Of a DNA stretch of 64,000 bases, positions 10,568 through 22,172 are shown piece after piece. The notes beneath the pieces are model-generated. The model saw nothing but the letters and a program-made list of their open reading frames with translations, was not told the origin of the DNA and ran no database searches. Both the position numbers and the translations under genes were made by a program. Source of the DNA: Botryosphaeria dothidea (lineage: Eukaryota > Ascomycota > Dothideomycetes > Botryosphaeriales > Botryosphaeriaceae); assembly GCA_011503125.2 (NCBI GenBank), contig WWBZ02000062.1:2976001-3040000 (forward strand). Reading direction: 5' to 3'. Each line of letters starts with the position of its first letter. Positions within the stretch are counted from its first letter, which is position 1.

Positions 10568-12013
10568 GGAGTCGACTTGTACGTTACGTTGGCCCAGTTC
10601 TCCCCCACCAAAGTCATGCTCACAGTTGAAGGGTTGCCACTTCGAATGTTAAGAATCAAGCTACAGGATGCAATGATTGAACTCGAATGGTCAGATTGCA
10701 ACCACCAGATTGAAAAGGAAGCAGGTACGCTCCGTTTCCCAGCATTCCTCAAAAACAAGTACCAAACCTCCGTTGAACAGAAAACTACAAGCGCGTCTGG
10801 CATCGAGTCTTCAATGCCAGTAAACCAAACAATCACCTGCGTCTTCGGTTCTCCAGGCAACAAGGTACTTACAAAACAATCTGCTTCTTGATTGACCATT
10901 AACACTGTAGCAGATGCAGAGAACCTGCATCGAATTCTGCTCAACAAGAAACTTTGCATCCAATCCGAAAGCTCCATCTCGAAGACAACCTTCCATGCGG
11001 CAGCGAAACAAGGCAAATCATCCCGGTACCACCAAATGAATATCCACATCTGCAGCTCCTTCTACAAATGTGCTTACAGAGGAGAGCGTATGATCCGGAT
11101 AGGTCGTTCTACAACTGGCTTCGCTACATCCGATCTCTATTTTGCATTTGATGACCACGATGTCTCAATTACAATACAGCAAGACGAGGGAAATGCGGTG
11201 ATTGATTTGGAGTCTATCAAGATTGCAGACTATCATTCTGACGTTCGGGATATACCACATCCGAATGACTTGGAAGGGCGATTCTGCGAAGCTGTCCTTC
11301 AAACTTCGAAACTGAGCTTGAAGATCGTGCTTGGTGATCATGATCTTGCAGCGCATGATACAGGTATTCACATTTGCGTTGTTTTAGCTTCCACCGTCAA
11401 GTGCTGATCTCTCGTCTCATAGACATGAAGCGTTTCTTACATGGGATGTTTGGTTGGAACCCCTTGTTCTTCGCACCCATCAAGACCAGACGGACATCAA
11501 GGATTCCAATGGTCCGCCGCTCAACCGACCAAGGCTTCCTTATGCTGTTCAAGAATGAATCATTGCGATGTCGGGCGAAAGTAGTATTCCTCTTCCAGAA
11601 TGGACCAGATAGCCATAAATGGGTGGCAGGCGAACGTGAGGAGATCCCTAGTACCTATTTCTTTTACGCTACAGAGCGCTAAGAGTTCATCGCAGCTGTT
11701 CCCAAAAATCCATGGAAAGGCGGAGATGATGAAGGGGAAATCACACTTCGTCACATACTACATACCCATAATCTTGGTGAACTGCTTTCTGTTTTGGATA
11801 GCCTTCCTGAACAGGGATCATCGATGTACAAACTCGAATTTGAGAAAATTGACCGTAAGTTCGAGACACTTTCAAAGTGGTAGACTTACTGACACGTCAA
11901 GCTCAGATCTCCATTCTTTCAGTACATACATCCGGGATATCCAAAAGACACGAAAGGCCGAGCAACTTCAGCGGGCGACGTCCGGAAGCCAAGTAGGGAG
12001 CGTGGTAGAATGA

Positions 12014-12305
12014 CCCCTCCAGTCGGGAAACTCGAGCAGATCAGTGGTGCTTATGAGGAAGTCAACTGCATTACGGGAAGGTCGTCTTCATGCTTAATGG
12101 ACAGAAAAGGGATGAATACATGAACCGCACAAAAGAGGCATTACGTGACTCCGTTCTTTGGTAGATACCACGTTGCATTTCACTTGAATTCACATATGGT
12201 ACTCTCAATAATACAGTTCGTTGCTTTTCATGATCCGACTCAATTAGTCATGACCACATAGTATATACAAAGAAGAAACGTCTCTTCGTTCCATGAAGGC
12301 CCCTC
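12014..12305. other. Short convergent spacer
   Basis: 292 bases between the ancestral kinase end and the S41 peptidase stop. I see no gene or repeat. It should hold both 3' ends. Confidence 0.4.
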
Positions 12306-14943
12306 TCAACCCCCCTTCCAATGCGCACCACACAGCGCCCGACTCCCCGGAAACCTCTTCCCCGACGCCTTGCACACGCCGGACGAGCCGCCCTTCGACC
12401 CCACCTGATGCTTCGGCGACCGCGACGTCGTCGTGGTCGAGACGTCCTTGCTCTGGATGCTCGTCTTGTCCTTGCACGTCAACGACCCCGGGCACGAGCC
12501 GGACTGGCCGCCGGGACACAGCGGCAGGCACACGCACCGCGTGATGGTCTCGGTGCCGCAGTTGATCTGCACGCCGAGCACCGCGCGGTACTTGGCGCCG
12601 CACCCGCCGACCTGCTTCGGGCAGATCTCGATGCCGCCGGCGGCCGTGCTGATGCCGGCCTCCAGCCCCAGCAGCGGCGCGTCCGCGGCCGTGTTGACGT
12701 CCAGGTCCGCCGCGAGCGCGTTGAGCGGAGGGGGCGAGGCGGCCGTGCGGGCGGGCGGCGGCTTCGCGGCGGGGGTGTTGAGGAAGGAGGCGAACCCGGT
12801 CGAGCCGTCGACGCAGAGCGCCCCGTCGAGCCACAGGCGCGTCGTGTTGTAGACATTCTTGAGCGTGTAGTAGATGCGGCAGTGCGCGGCCTGGTACCGG
12901 AACTGCAGCGGCACGTCCTCGCCCGCGCGCACCTGGTCGCGCAGGTTGAGGCCGGCGTACGCGATGGTCTGGATGCCCGGCTCGCGCGCTTCGGGGAGGC
13001 TGCCGTGCGTGCCGGCGTCGGTCTCGCGCACCCACTCAATGTCGACGTCGAGCAGGTCGGCCGAGTAGAGGCGCGCGCCGCGCGTGCCGGACGCGGCTTG
13101 CATGGGCCCGGCGGAGGGGCGCCCGCCGGCGACGACGGTGCGGGCGCCGCGCTGGGCCATCATCTCGACGAACTCGGCGCAGCTGGACGAGCAGAGGCCG
13201 TCGGTGAGGAGGACGATGTCGCTCGCGTCCCAGGGCTGGGCCGGGTATGCGTCCGGGAGCGACCAGCCGTCGAAGGCGCTCTCGGAGAAGACTTCGGAGG
13301 AGAGGTTGTAGCGCTCGGTGAGGGAGAAGGAATCGCCGTGGGTGGTGCGCGGGCCGTAGTACTCCTCCCAGGAGGTGAAGTTGGCGCCGGTGTCGGCGTT
13401 CAGGCGGTCGGTGATCACCCACTCGTCTGCAGCGAGCAGTTCGTAGTAGTTGTCGTAGTCGTCAGTGCCGGGCTCGAGACGGTCCCAATACTCTGTGGTG
13501 GCACGGCCGAGGGCGTTTGCCATCTCAAAGCTGCGCCGGCGGCTGCCTCTGTAGGCGTCGTTGTCGGGGAAGAAGCGCTTGTACGTGTCGTACGCCAGGA
13601 GAGACTGGCCACCCAAGTTTTGCTGAAGGTCGATGATGACACGAGAAGTGTTGGCTGCCTGGGCTTGGGTGATGAAGTCGATGACGGCCTGGGCGAAGCT
13701 GCCGATGTAGTCGCCGTACATGTCAAAGCTCGGGATGCTGAGAACTCCAGTAGAGGACTCGTTCAGTAGGTATCCGGTAACGAGACCGCCTCCCGTGCTG
13801 GAAAGGCCTTCCTGAATCACATCCGGGTTGGCAGGATATGCCTTGTAGCTGACGTCGTACCAATTGGTCAAAGTGTCGTTGGCCGTGTCATCGTCACCAC
13901 TATCATCCTCGGCAACAGGATAGACCGACTCGTTGTACGAGTCTGGAATGAGCCCAAGGACAAAATAATTGTAGAAGTCTCCTCCCGTGGAGAGCGGGCC
14001 AGTATGAGCCGGGTTGTTGTAGAGTGCAACCCAGGTGCTGTTGAGATTTGACTCGTCTGCCCAAGTGAAGCTGTGCTTATCGCCGGGATAGAAAGTGGCA
14101 CCGCCGGACCAGACGTTATAGAGACCCTGGATGTCGATTGCTGGACTGCTCATCAACTGGTTCCAGTCTGCGTGTGGTTCAAGCGTGCCGGCAGAGTTGA
14201 GCGCAGCAAACTTCGTCACGTACTCGATGGGGTCTTCGCCGTTGATAGCAGTGATGGGCTGCGGATTATCATCATAAAGGACGTCACCTATAATTCTATC
14301 AGTTTCAAACTAGACTCACAGGCTTGGACAAACCTACCAGTAAGATATAGCTGAGGAAGCTCTTTTCCGTCCTTGGAAACGGAGACAATTTCGTACTCAC
14401 TGCCGAATGAGAAGGCAGAGAGAATTCCAGCCCAGAGGTCAACGTGCATGTCGTGCACTGAGTAGACCAGTTTTTGCACCTCAGCTTCGAAAGCATACTG
14501 GTTCTTGTAGTATCCGGCAGTAATGTTTTGCTTGATGACAGCTAATGCGTCAACCAAATCCACTGACGGCTGTTGGTACCCCTCCGGAGGATCCTTGAGA
14601 TAGGCTAATGTGCTGTGGAACTGCATCGTTTCATTGTAGTAATCGATGAACCGCAGGGCCACAGCATCGTTGAACGGAACGCTTGTCAAACATTGATAAA
14701 CCTGGGAAGCTTCGAAAACGTAGACACCTGAAAACATGCTTAGCTGCAAATGCAAGAATAAGGGAAACTTTTTGAGTTCCTACCCTCAAAATCGGCATCC
14801 TGGATGATGTCGCCACAAACTGTGGGAAGAGCTTGAGCGCTGCTGGTGGTTGCCGATGCTTGTGCAACAGGTCTCGGGGCAGGTTTAGACACTGCAGAGC
14901 CGAGAAGCAGGCACGAAAGTGCCGCAACGCGAGGAAACGACAT
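12306..14943 (-). CDS. Secreted S41-family (CPAF-like) serine peptidase
   Basis: Exons 14943-14784, 14727-14338 and 14287-12306 (introns 56 and 50 bases) give 843 residues. A signal peptide is visible at the start (MSFPRVAALSCLLLGSAVSK). The N-terminal part has CGDIIQ and VYQCLTSVP as in fungal CPAF-type proteins. A PDZ-like middle follows. The S41 core contains RVIIDLQQNLGG and IVLLTDGLCSSSCAEF; the serine before CAEF sits where the family nucleophile lies. GRPSAGPMQ follows. After about residue 690 comes a Pro/Ala-rich linker and a cysteine-rich tail (CPKQVGGCG, CGTETITRCVCLPLC) unlike the peptidase core. The 3' half is strongly GC-rich, which creates a 482-codon antisense open frame that I regard as a shadow. 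Role: extracellular proteolysis; substrate unknown. Confidence 0.87.
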
Positions 14944-15656
14944 GACAGAAAGAAGTCAAGGGAACGAGTTGTTGAGTCAAGACACTAATCCGCTGGTGTG
15001 TGGCTGCACTTAGCTATATAAGAATTCCCGCATCATAAACACAGCAAACAATAGAGCCTCACTGACACTTTCGGCCATTTTTGGGGGCATCTACGGCTCG
15101 GAGCAATGCACGAGTCGAGTCCCATAGACCGAGTTGGCCCCCAACGCCCTCAGCCTCGCTTACGCCAAGCTACGCCTCCGTCGCCTTAGCCCACCACGGG
15201 CCCTATCACACTTGCAAATGGAACAGCCAATATCCAAATGTTGGACTCAGGTGACGGGGGCTATATTTGCGACCATTGACCTCTGACTCCCATGGGATGC
15301 ACCAAGCCTTCTCATCTCTTGACGCAGGGGAAAGAAGCCCACGTGCAACGCTGGCTGAGCATTTGACTCTAGTCCATATCTAAACGGCATGGCCCGCACC
15401 ACACTTCTACTGCGCTCGGTGCCCTTGCTGTCCCAATCCTACCGCAAGCTACTACGACGCTACTCCTCCGCCACCAGGCAACAAACGGCAATCACATTGC
15501 ATGTGGATTCCCATCCACCTACGCAATTCGGCTGGTGGCTAAAAAAGAGACACTAGCCACGATCGCTGGCAGAATAAAGGCCCGATCATCGCCTGCAGCG
15601 CTTCGGAGCTTCCACACTTTCGGACCCCACACGGCTTCTTCCCCGCAACAACGCCG
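14944..15656. other. Spacer between divergent S41 and NACHT genes, possibly holding a NACHT 5' exon
   Basis: A TATA-like stretch (TATATAAG near 15014) lies about 70 bases upstream of the S41 start. On the plus strand an open stretch from ATG 15389 (MARTTLLLRSVPLL...) runs to about 15534. It could splice (GTGGCT donor at 15535, acceptor CTGCAG ending 15598) in frame to the NACHT gene. The weak donor makes this uncertain. Confidence 0.35.
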
Positions 15657-17428
15657 ATGATGCATCCGGCTCTGAGTGAATCACATGAATTGCCCTTCGA
15701 TGTATACGAAAACGCCTTTGACTGGTTCTTCGGCTTAGATGAGTTTGAACACTGGCTGCAGAAGGACCGTTTGTGGCAGTTGCGCTGTGTTGGCGGCCCA
15801 GGGTCAGGAAAGGTAAGGCATTAAAGGTCGCACACGGACTTGGCACTTTTGCGCCAAACAAAAGAAATTCCTCAATTATCTGCCCCCCCCCCCAAATTTC
15901 AATGCTGCTGACTTATTAATCTATCAGACAACCCTCTCTGCGTTGGTGGTGGCGCAACTGCAAGAGAAGTTCAAGGGGCGAGACGAAGCCGTCGCTTCTA
16001 TTTTTCTGCAAGACAACGTCAACCACTCCAAGGAAAACGACTTCTACGAGGCTATTCTAAATAGTGTCTATCTTCAACTTTCGACCAGGCATCATGATTC
16101 TCAGGACTTGGCGAACTACTTCTACAAATCCTATGGAGAAGCCCGGGCGCATGGGCAAAGACCTCGCCACTTGTTAAGAAAGGCCTTGTCTGCTCGCTTG
16201 GTGATGCTTGAACATGCTTTCTTGGTGGTAGATGATATCGATCGCTGCTACGAAGGCTCACTCCTGGAGTCTGAGTTGTCAAGACTACAGATTCATGGCC
16301 TGAAAATCATGACCACATCCCATGTCCCCCTCCACGCATCTATGGCCACAGGCGAGTGCGACACAGACGCTCATAAGGACGACTGGTATCCCCAGCGGTG
16401 CAAAGTGTACTGGTGGTGCGAGAATTGTAAGGATGAGAACTACATCATCTGTCACTCATGCAAAGACGAGGGCCACACATGTAAAACATGGTAAGCAGAC
16501 GAACCGAGCGCTTACAGCTGATGTAGCTGACTTGTGCAGCGGCCACGCGGCTTTCCTTGCAGAGCCTTACGATCACATCGATCTCGAAATCAGCTTACCA
16601 GAGCCGGCTTTATCCGCTTTCATTGCCTTCTCTCTCGAATCCAATCATGGCGACCTTGCCCTCCACACCTCAAACCTCGACAAACCCCCTGTTTCACCAC
16701 TGGGCGCACTGATCCGTAAGCACAACGGCGGGAGCTACGCCCGAACCCTGGTAGAAAGCATCATCAGAAAAGCAGAGGGCAACATCGGCTTCGCGCGGCT
16801 CCTCCTCGAGCTCGTGCACGAAGCCCACAGCATCGAGGAGATCGAATCCAGCGCGGGCGGCGCCGGTGACCGGCTGCCCCAGCGCGTTGTCGACTACTTT
16901 GACGCCGGCATGGAGAAAATCCAAGAGCGCACTGACAAGGCAGAGCGAGACTTGGGCCTAAAATCCATCTCGGTCGCGGCGACCTGCGAAGACTGCTGCT
17001 GGAAGACGTTTGTCGAAGTGCGAGATGAGCTGGAAGACGGGAACCGAAACGTTGAGGGACCGCTCGCTTCGGTTCGCGTCGTGGATGATGTGATACGAGC
17101 GGCGAATGGGTTTCTCGTGCAGATGAGGGGAGAAGATCAATGCGTTGCTCCGTACAATGAGTACTTCAGTTTCTACGTACGGCAGAACTACAATGCGGCA
17201 CTGTTCTGGGAGCATTCTTTGATGAAGACACATCATTCAAGAAAACAATCAAGGACAGCGGAGTTTGCGGGAATGGGAAAGACGAACACCGCGGGAGCGG
17301 GGAAGCTGTTGAGAATGCGGAAGCACATCAGGGCAGTGAGCAGGCTGTTAAAAAACAAGAAGGAGAAGGTAAACTTGAGGGAATATGCAGGATTCAAACT
17401 GAAAAGACGTATCACGGGCATATTTTAG
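15657..17428 (+). CDS. Compact NACHT-type STAND NTPase with an internal zinc-finger-like segment
   Basis: Exons 15657-15812, 15928-16490 and 16540-17428 (introns 115 and 49 bases) give 535 residues. Walker A GGPGSGKTT spans the first intron at residues 46-54, and Walker B-like FLVVDDIDRC is near residue 150. Then a cysteine cluster CKVYWWCENC, CHSC, CKTCGH (residues about 215-245), resembling a ZZ or treble-clef finger, crosses the second intron. The C-terminal half is helical and ends in a basic tail. Typical fungal NLRs carry an N-terminal effector domain and C-terminal ankyrin, WD or TPR repeats; neither is seen here. It is therefore either a truncated receptor or a minimal form. An upstream start at 15389 with an extra exon would add a basic N-terminus. 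The first intron contains a C9 run. It converges on a HET gene 62 bases away. By family: self/non-self or immune-type signalling. Confidence 0.8.
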
Positions 17429-17490
17429 AAATGCAGTCTCAGATGAATAGAAATGTTCGATTTCATGATGGTTTCAATCTTCTACCGCAA

Positions 17491-19969
17491 TCAATCAAGC
17501 CAGAACTTGTGTCCCTTCTCTTCATGAGGCTCATCCAAGGCTTGACAAGACTCCTGAAAGTAACCTTTTTCCATTACTCTCAGGGTCTTTAAGCGAATGC
17601 CCTTGAGATGCAGTGAGCCTGTCCGATAGAAGTGGGTTTTCTCTTCCGTTGGTTGTATGATTATTCCAACTCCTGAAAACATTGCAGGAGTCTGTTCCTG
17701 AGCTTTTGGTTTGGCGTTGAATCCGATGCTCCCTTCACTTGGAGCCACTTCCTCGCTGAGGTGCGCTGAATGATCTTCTCCCATCCCATCCTGGTTTTGA
17801 CCACCGTGGCTGCTGTCTCCTTCATCTTCATCCTCCTCAAGCTCATTCAGTTCATCATTTTCCTCGTCTTCATCCTCGTCTTTATCTTCCTCATCAAGAC
17901 CCGCTCCGTCCCTACTCAAGGCCAAAATGACGAAGCAGCAATCGTGAACTGAGCTCGGCAACCGCTCATCGGGAAAGACTTCCAGCGAAGCATCGTCTGG
18001 ATCCAACCCCACGTTTTCAACCATCCATCTCCTCGAGCTTTCCCGAGCACCAATTCTCATTCTACCCACCCACCCCTGGATCGCGATGCTCTGACTCTTC
18101 AGCACTGGAGGCTGATCTCCCCTATCCGTCACCTGCGAAGAATTCGACGTCACAGTCGTCGTCGACTCCCCAGACTCCTGCCTCTTGATCTTCCAACTGC
18201 TCCTCATCTTCCCCACCTCCCTCTGCTGCTCATCCCACACCTTAAACTGCTCACTCCAACTCGACGACCCCTTGCGGCCACCCAACTCCGGCCTCCCCGC
18301 CCTCTCCACCGCCTCGAACGCAATCGCCCCTCCCCCATGATCCCCGACAACGTAGCACCTCCGATCCCCCGGAAACCGGTCCCCCACCCGCACCGCCCCG
18401 TCCAAGCTCGCCCAGCTCCAACTCGGCGCCCGCAGCGGCCGCGGCCGCCACCCGGCCCCCTCGCCCTCGACCCGCCACGCCAACTGCTCCTCCAGCCGCT
18501 CCGCCCACAGGCCCGCCGCGTACACCTCGCCCAGCGCGTCCCTGACCAGCTTCGCGATGCCCCACACGGCGACCAGCTTGTCCGCGCCGTTCGTCAGCGC
18601 GCACGCGGTGTAGCTGCGCACCGCCGCGCGCCAGAACGCGTCGACGCTGTCATCCGCGCGGCCGGCGAGCGGCCGCAGCAGCGCGCCGTCCTGCAGGCGC
18701 GCGCGCCAGTGGCGGTCGGTTGCCGAGGAGGAGGCGGCGGCGGCGTCGAGCGGGGCGGGCAGGCCGGCTGGGAAGGCTTCGCTCGCGGACGCGCCGGCGC
18801 AGTCCCAGAAGATCTGCGACGCCGTGAAGTGCAGCAGGCGCGGGGAGAGCAGGCGCTCCTGGAAGACCCAGCCTCGGGCGTAGATGGGCGTGGAGAGGAG
18901 GGCATCGTGCCAGAGGGAGGCGGGGACGATGCGGTAGGGGGTGCCGCGGGGGGCGAAGAGGCTGCGGGGCTGCGAGGGGCCGGTGTCGCGCGGCTCGTAG
19001 GTCGGCGGCAGGATGGACGCCGGGTCGCGCAGGCGGAAGAGGCCGCCGCTCGAGTCGGAGGAGTCGGCCGCGGCGAGGTTGCAGTGCGAGTTGCGGTAGA
19101 CGGCGTGCATGAGGCCGGCTTCGGAGTGGAAGTCGCCGTGCGGCCCCTGGATGATGCAGAGGGAGTCGATCCAGATGTAGCGGACGCTGAGGGCGCGGCG
19201 GGTGACGATGATGGCTTGTTGGAAGTTTTTGGGCAGCTCGTGCCAGGGGATGCCGCGCGTGGTGAGGAGCGGCTCGTTTTCGGGGGTGAGGTTGATGAAG
19301 GCTTTCTTGCCCCAGCAGTGCGAGAGGGTGGCGTATTTGACGCCGGAGAGTGCGGCTGCTTTGGTGTTGACTACACGGACTGGAGCGTCAATTGCATCCT
19401 CTCCTGCTGGGTAAATGTCGAGGAGCCTTGTGGGTGTGAACAATTTGCTGCGGGGCCTATGGCAGCCACGGTGGGTTTTCTGGCAAATGTCCAGCCATTG
19501 TCTGCACTGTTCAATAGGTCCTGCAGAATCTGTACTCGTTCCCAGAGAAGATTCGGACGGTGTAATTCCGAGGCCTGGTGGCTGTTAATCAAAAATTCTG
19601 TACATGAGGGGGGTTACAAGGAACCTGACCTTTATCCTCGAGGATATAGTATGTTCTCTCTGGAAGTGCTTCTCCTTTGCTCACTCCTTGAGCACTATTC
19701 GGTCTGAAACTGATTGCAAAATATTGCTGCGACTCCCTGCTTATGCCGCCTTGCCGCCGAATACTCCAAACATGCAGTGGCAGCTCCAATTCAGCAAACG
19801 TCGGTGCCCAGGACCCTACATCTCTGTAAAGCGCCAAGCAGAATATGCACTGATTGCGTACGGATTCTTGAAGGCTTGAGATGCTGGGATGATGGTAACC
19901 CCAAGTACTGCCAGCTTCAAAAATGGTAACCTGGCAAAAGCCGCAGATAGCGGTGGATGATAAAGGCAT
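17491..19969 (-). CDS. HET-domain (heterokaryon incompatibility) protein
   Basis: Exons 19969-19630 and 19574-17491 (55-base intron; acceptor chosen so that QCRQWLDIC joins in frame) give 807 residues. The N-terminus has the CGFC and CIFCLAL cysteine pairs common in front of HET domains. The linker CRQWLDIC...FTPTRLLDI follows. The HET domain shows YATLSHCWG, WIDSLCIIQ, MHAVYRNSHCNLAAA and ARGWVFQERLLSPR. APSWSWASLDG marks the usual end region. The C-terminus has a long Asp/Glu run around residues 640-670, probably disordered. HET proteins trigger cell death on recognition of a differing partner. The neighbour on the opposite strand is a NACHT ATPase, a class known to act with HET domains. 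A GC-rich central part gives a long antisense open frame, discounted. Confidence 0.9.
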
Positions 19970-20554
19970 TGTTTTTCATGGTAAGGCGGAATGGTGTCTG
20001 GCTGTAAGGCCCGTTGATTCAGTCTCGGAGGTTAATCTTAACTTTCCTGGTCAGGCTTGAAGAGCCGTCAGCATTGACTCTACGCGAAAGCTGTGGGGGC
20101 CGAATCGCCATAATTAGAAACAGACGATTAGCCTCGTGGGGGCCGAATTCTGTGGAAAAGCAAAAAACGTCGATCATACTATGCAGGGCCAAGCAAATAG
20201 TGAACCTGCAATCAGTGGCCCTGAAGAAAATAGCCGGCCCGGACGCTTCGCGGAGGCAAAATCAGCGAGCGAGCGATATCAAACAAAGGCTACACATTCG
20301 CTTGGATGACATAGGACAGCTACCGGACTGCATAACAATCTCATTGAGCACAACACGAAACTCCGTAAATGTGATTTTAATGTGGCAATACTGGACACTA
20401 AGCATTGGGCACCCTCGCACGCGATCCGTCCCATCTCGCCTGACACAGCCCTACAATTTTATGCATCCAACGAGGTTCCAGACTCCTCACCAACCAACAT
20501 GAGTTTCATAACAACCTTACCGAACACCATCGTTCACCTTAAGTACTAGCTTCA
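19970..20554. other. Intergenic spacer
   Basis: 585 bases between the HET start (minus) and the P450 stop (minus). A 162-codon plus-strand frame (20014-20502) has no protein character that I recognise. No repeat seen. Probably the HET promoter. Confidence 0.4.
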
Positions 20555-22172
20555 TTACACCCTGACACGCTCGCAAAGCCTGACCATCAAAGGAGGTGCC
20601 TCCCATGCCAAAAGAGACCGCTGATTGTCCATCCATGCATCGCTGTTGTCATTCAATTTAAAGTCAAAATTGTAAAAGAGCGAGGCAAGAAACAAGCTTA
20701 GCTCGGCCCGGGCAAGACTACGCCGAGTCAGCCTTCTGATGGAAGAAAGTGTTGGAGGAACAACAACTTACGTCTTTCCGACACAGTCGCGGGGTCCGAA
20801 GGAGAAGGGCTGACAAGCCTCCCTGACATCCTTCTTGAACTCTTCAGGGCGTGGATCAAGCCAGCGCTCCGGTCTGAATGAGCCAGCATCATGGAAGTTG
20901 TGCTCCGAGCGGACGGTAGACAGCGGGTGCACTCCAACAGCGGTCTGATACGTGTGAGAACTTCAACCACTGGCATGAATACGGATATCAGGGCGTTACT
21001 TACACCTCCTGGAATCCAGTCGCCGTCTACTAACGCTCCCCCAACCGGAACGACACGTGGTAGGGTACCTGGGACAGGGGGATAAATGCGCAAAGTCTCT
21101 CTGATGACGGCTTGCAGGAACTTGAGCTGTCTCGTTGATGAAAGAGTGATGTCTTCTTGATTGGAGAAGGCGTCGTCGAGCTCTTCCCTCAAGCGCAGAT
21201 AGGCGATTTCGTTGTTGCATAGAAGAGAGATGGCAGCGACAGCAGAGAAGGCTGTGGTCAAGGTCCCCGCACCAATGAATACGACAGCCATGAGGACCAG
21301 CTCGTGCAGAGACAGCTGATCGCCGCTGCTATTGTTCTTTTCGGACCCAGCAAGCACGAAGGAGAAGAAGTCTGGGCGCGCCGTTGCTGGCTTCTTCAGA
21401 CGAGCCTCCAGCCTCTGTGTGGTCAGGCTGATTAGCTGCTGACGCGATCGGGCCACGGATGGCGGCGTGATGAACTTCATCAACTTCTCCATCCGGTAGA
21501 AGAAGGCCACGCGAAGGAACACGACTGCCTTTGCTGCCTTTAAGCCTGTGTAACAATGGCTTGACCCTCAGCGCCGCCGTCGAGGGTATTGAAGGATTCC
21601 CCGAAGCCGAGATCTCCAAGCACATCGAACACGGCTTCGACAAAGAGACGAGTCAGATCAACAGGATCCGATCCGTTGCGAGCATGCGTACGCAAGATAC
21701 GCATTAGATTGTTGACGTTTTTCCTGATCAGAGGCTCCTCATTGAGCATGGCAGACTCGGTGAAAGCCGGCTGGAGGAGTCGACGCAGCCGACGGTGCGT
21801 TTCGGGCGTCGGCGCTTGCAGAATGGAGTGATCTCCGTCGTAGTGCGTGGGAGCAATGCCGCGTCCATCGAGAGCCTTTGCCATCTCGGTGCCGGATCTT
21901 TCGCCGTAAATGTCGCGCCATGCGGATGCCTTGGCGTACGAGAGCTCGTCAGGGGCAATGCGTACGACGGGACCGTAAGCCTCGTGGAGCTCTACAAGTT
22001 TCTGCGCCAAATCTCCTTTGATGTTGTGCCACATCCAAGGAATTCGAGTGCAGGCCCAGGACCGCGGACCGCGGTATGAATGTAGAGGATGCAGGAAGAC
22101 ATTGTACAGACAGTACGCGGCGACTGCACCGAAGATGAGAGAGAATATTTTGGTGGCGATTGAGGTAATCAT
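20555..22172 (-). pseudogene. Cytochrome P450 (CYP65/Tri11-like) with a one-base frameshift
   Basis: The start at 22172 (MITSIATKIF) precedes a membrane anchor and the proline-rich HPLHSYRGP hinge. Introns are 20945-21003 and 20718-20771. Motifs: RRLLQPAFTE, the oxygen-binding helix (VFIGAGTLTTAFSA), ETLRIYPPVP (ExxR), FRPERW, and the haem loop FSFGPRDCVGKT completed across an intron. The frame breaks at about 21541. One reading ends TQA-TAA at 21540-21542; the other continues KAAKAVVFLRVA in a shifted frame. Spliced coding length is 1505, one short of a multiple of three, so a single base is missing. From FGESF to LRVA the joined protein has 25 residues, close to the family spacing I recall, whereas an intron there would need to be implausibly short. 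It is either a broken gene or a sequencing error. Role if intact: microsomal monooxygenase of secondary metabolism or detoxification. Confidence 0.82.

Larger units (their letters stand above)
1369..12013 (+). pseudogene. Protein-kinase-domain gene split by a nested retrotransposon, with a later nonsense codon
   Basis: Exons are 1369-2538, 2598-3234, 10626-10864, 10922-11363 and 11423-11854, and the ancestral last exon is 11907-12013. All phases agree across introns 2539-2597, 3235-10625, 10865-10921, 11364-11422 and 11855-11906. The N-terminal half holds a Ser/Thr kinase domain. Lys of AGKLFLRK, HKDIKPGNIL (catalytic loop near residue 265, HKD for HRD), DLG for DFG (near 284), TRRYSAPEV and ADIWSLGC are visible. 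The glycine loop is weak. The C-terminal part is a long region I do not recognise. The third intron would be 68 bases without the 7.3 kb insertion. TAA at 11680-11682 ends the frame (915 residues if spliced), yet the same frame continues through another good intron to 12013. So it is probably non-functional, or makes a shortened kinase if the giant intron still splices. The 10865-10921 acceptor is the least certain junction. Confidence 0.75.

Noticed and set aside
12321..13769. 482-codon plus-strand open frame
   Set aside because: It is antisense to the S41 core, Arg/Ala/Gly-rich and without motifs; it is a shadow of GC-rich third positions.
18337..19707. 456-codon plus-strand open frame
   Set aside because: Antisense to the HET domain; low-complexity composition, no start context or family features.
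20014..20502. 162-codon plus-strand open frame upstream of the HET gene
   Set aside because: No motif, no splice support and unremarkable composition.
21540..21580. An intron that would explain the P450 frame change
   Set aside because: The only GT...AG choices are 30-41 bases and would delete part of a conserved helix. One missing base fits length and spacing better.
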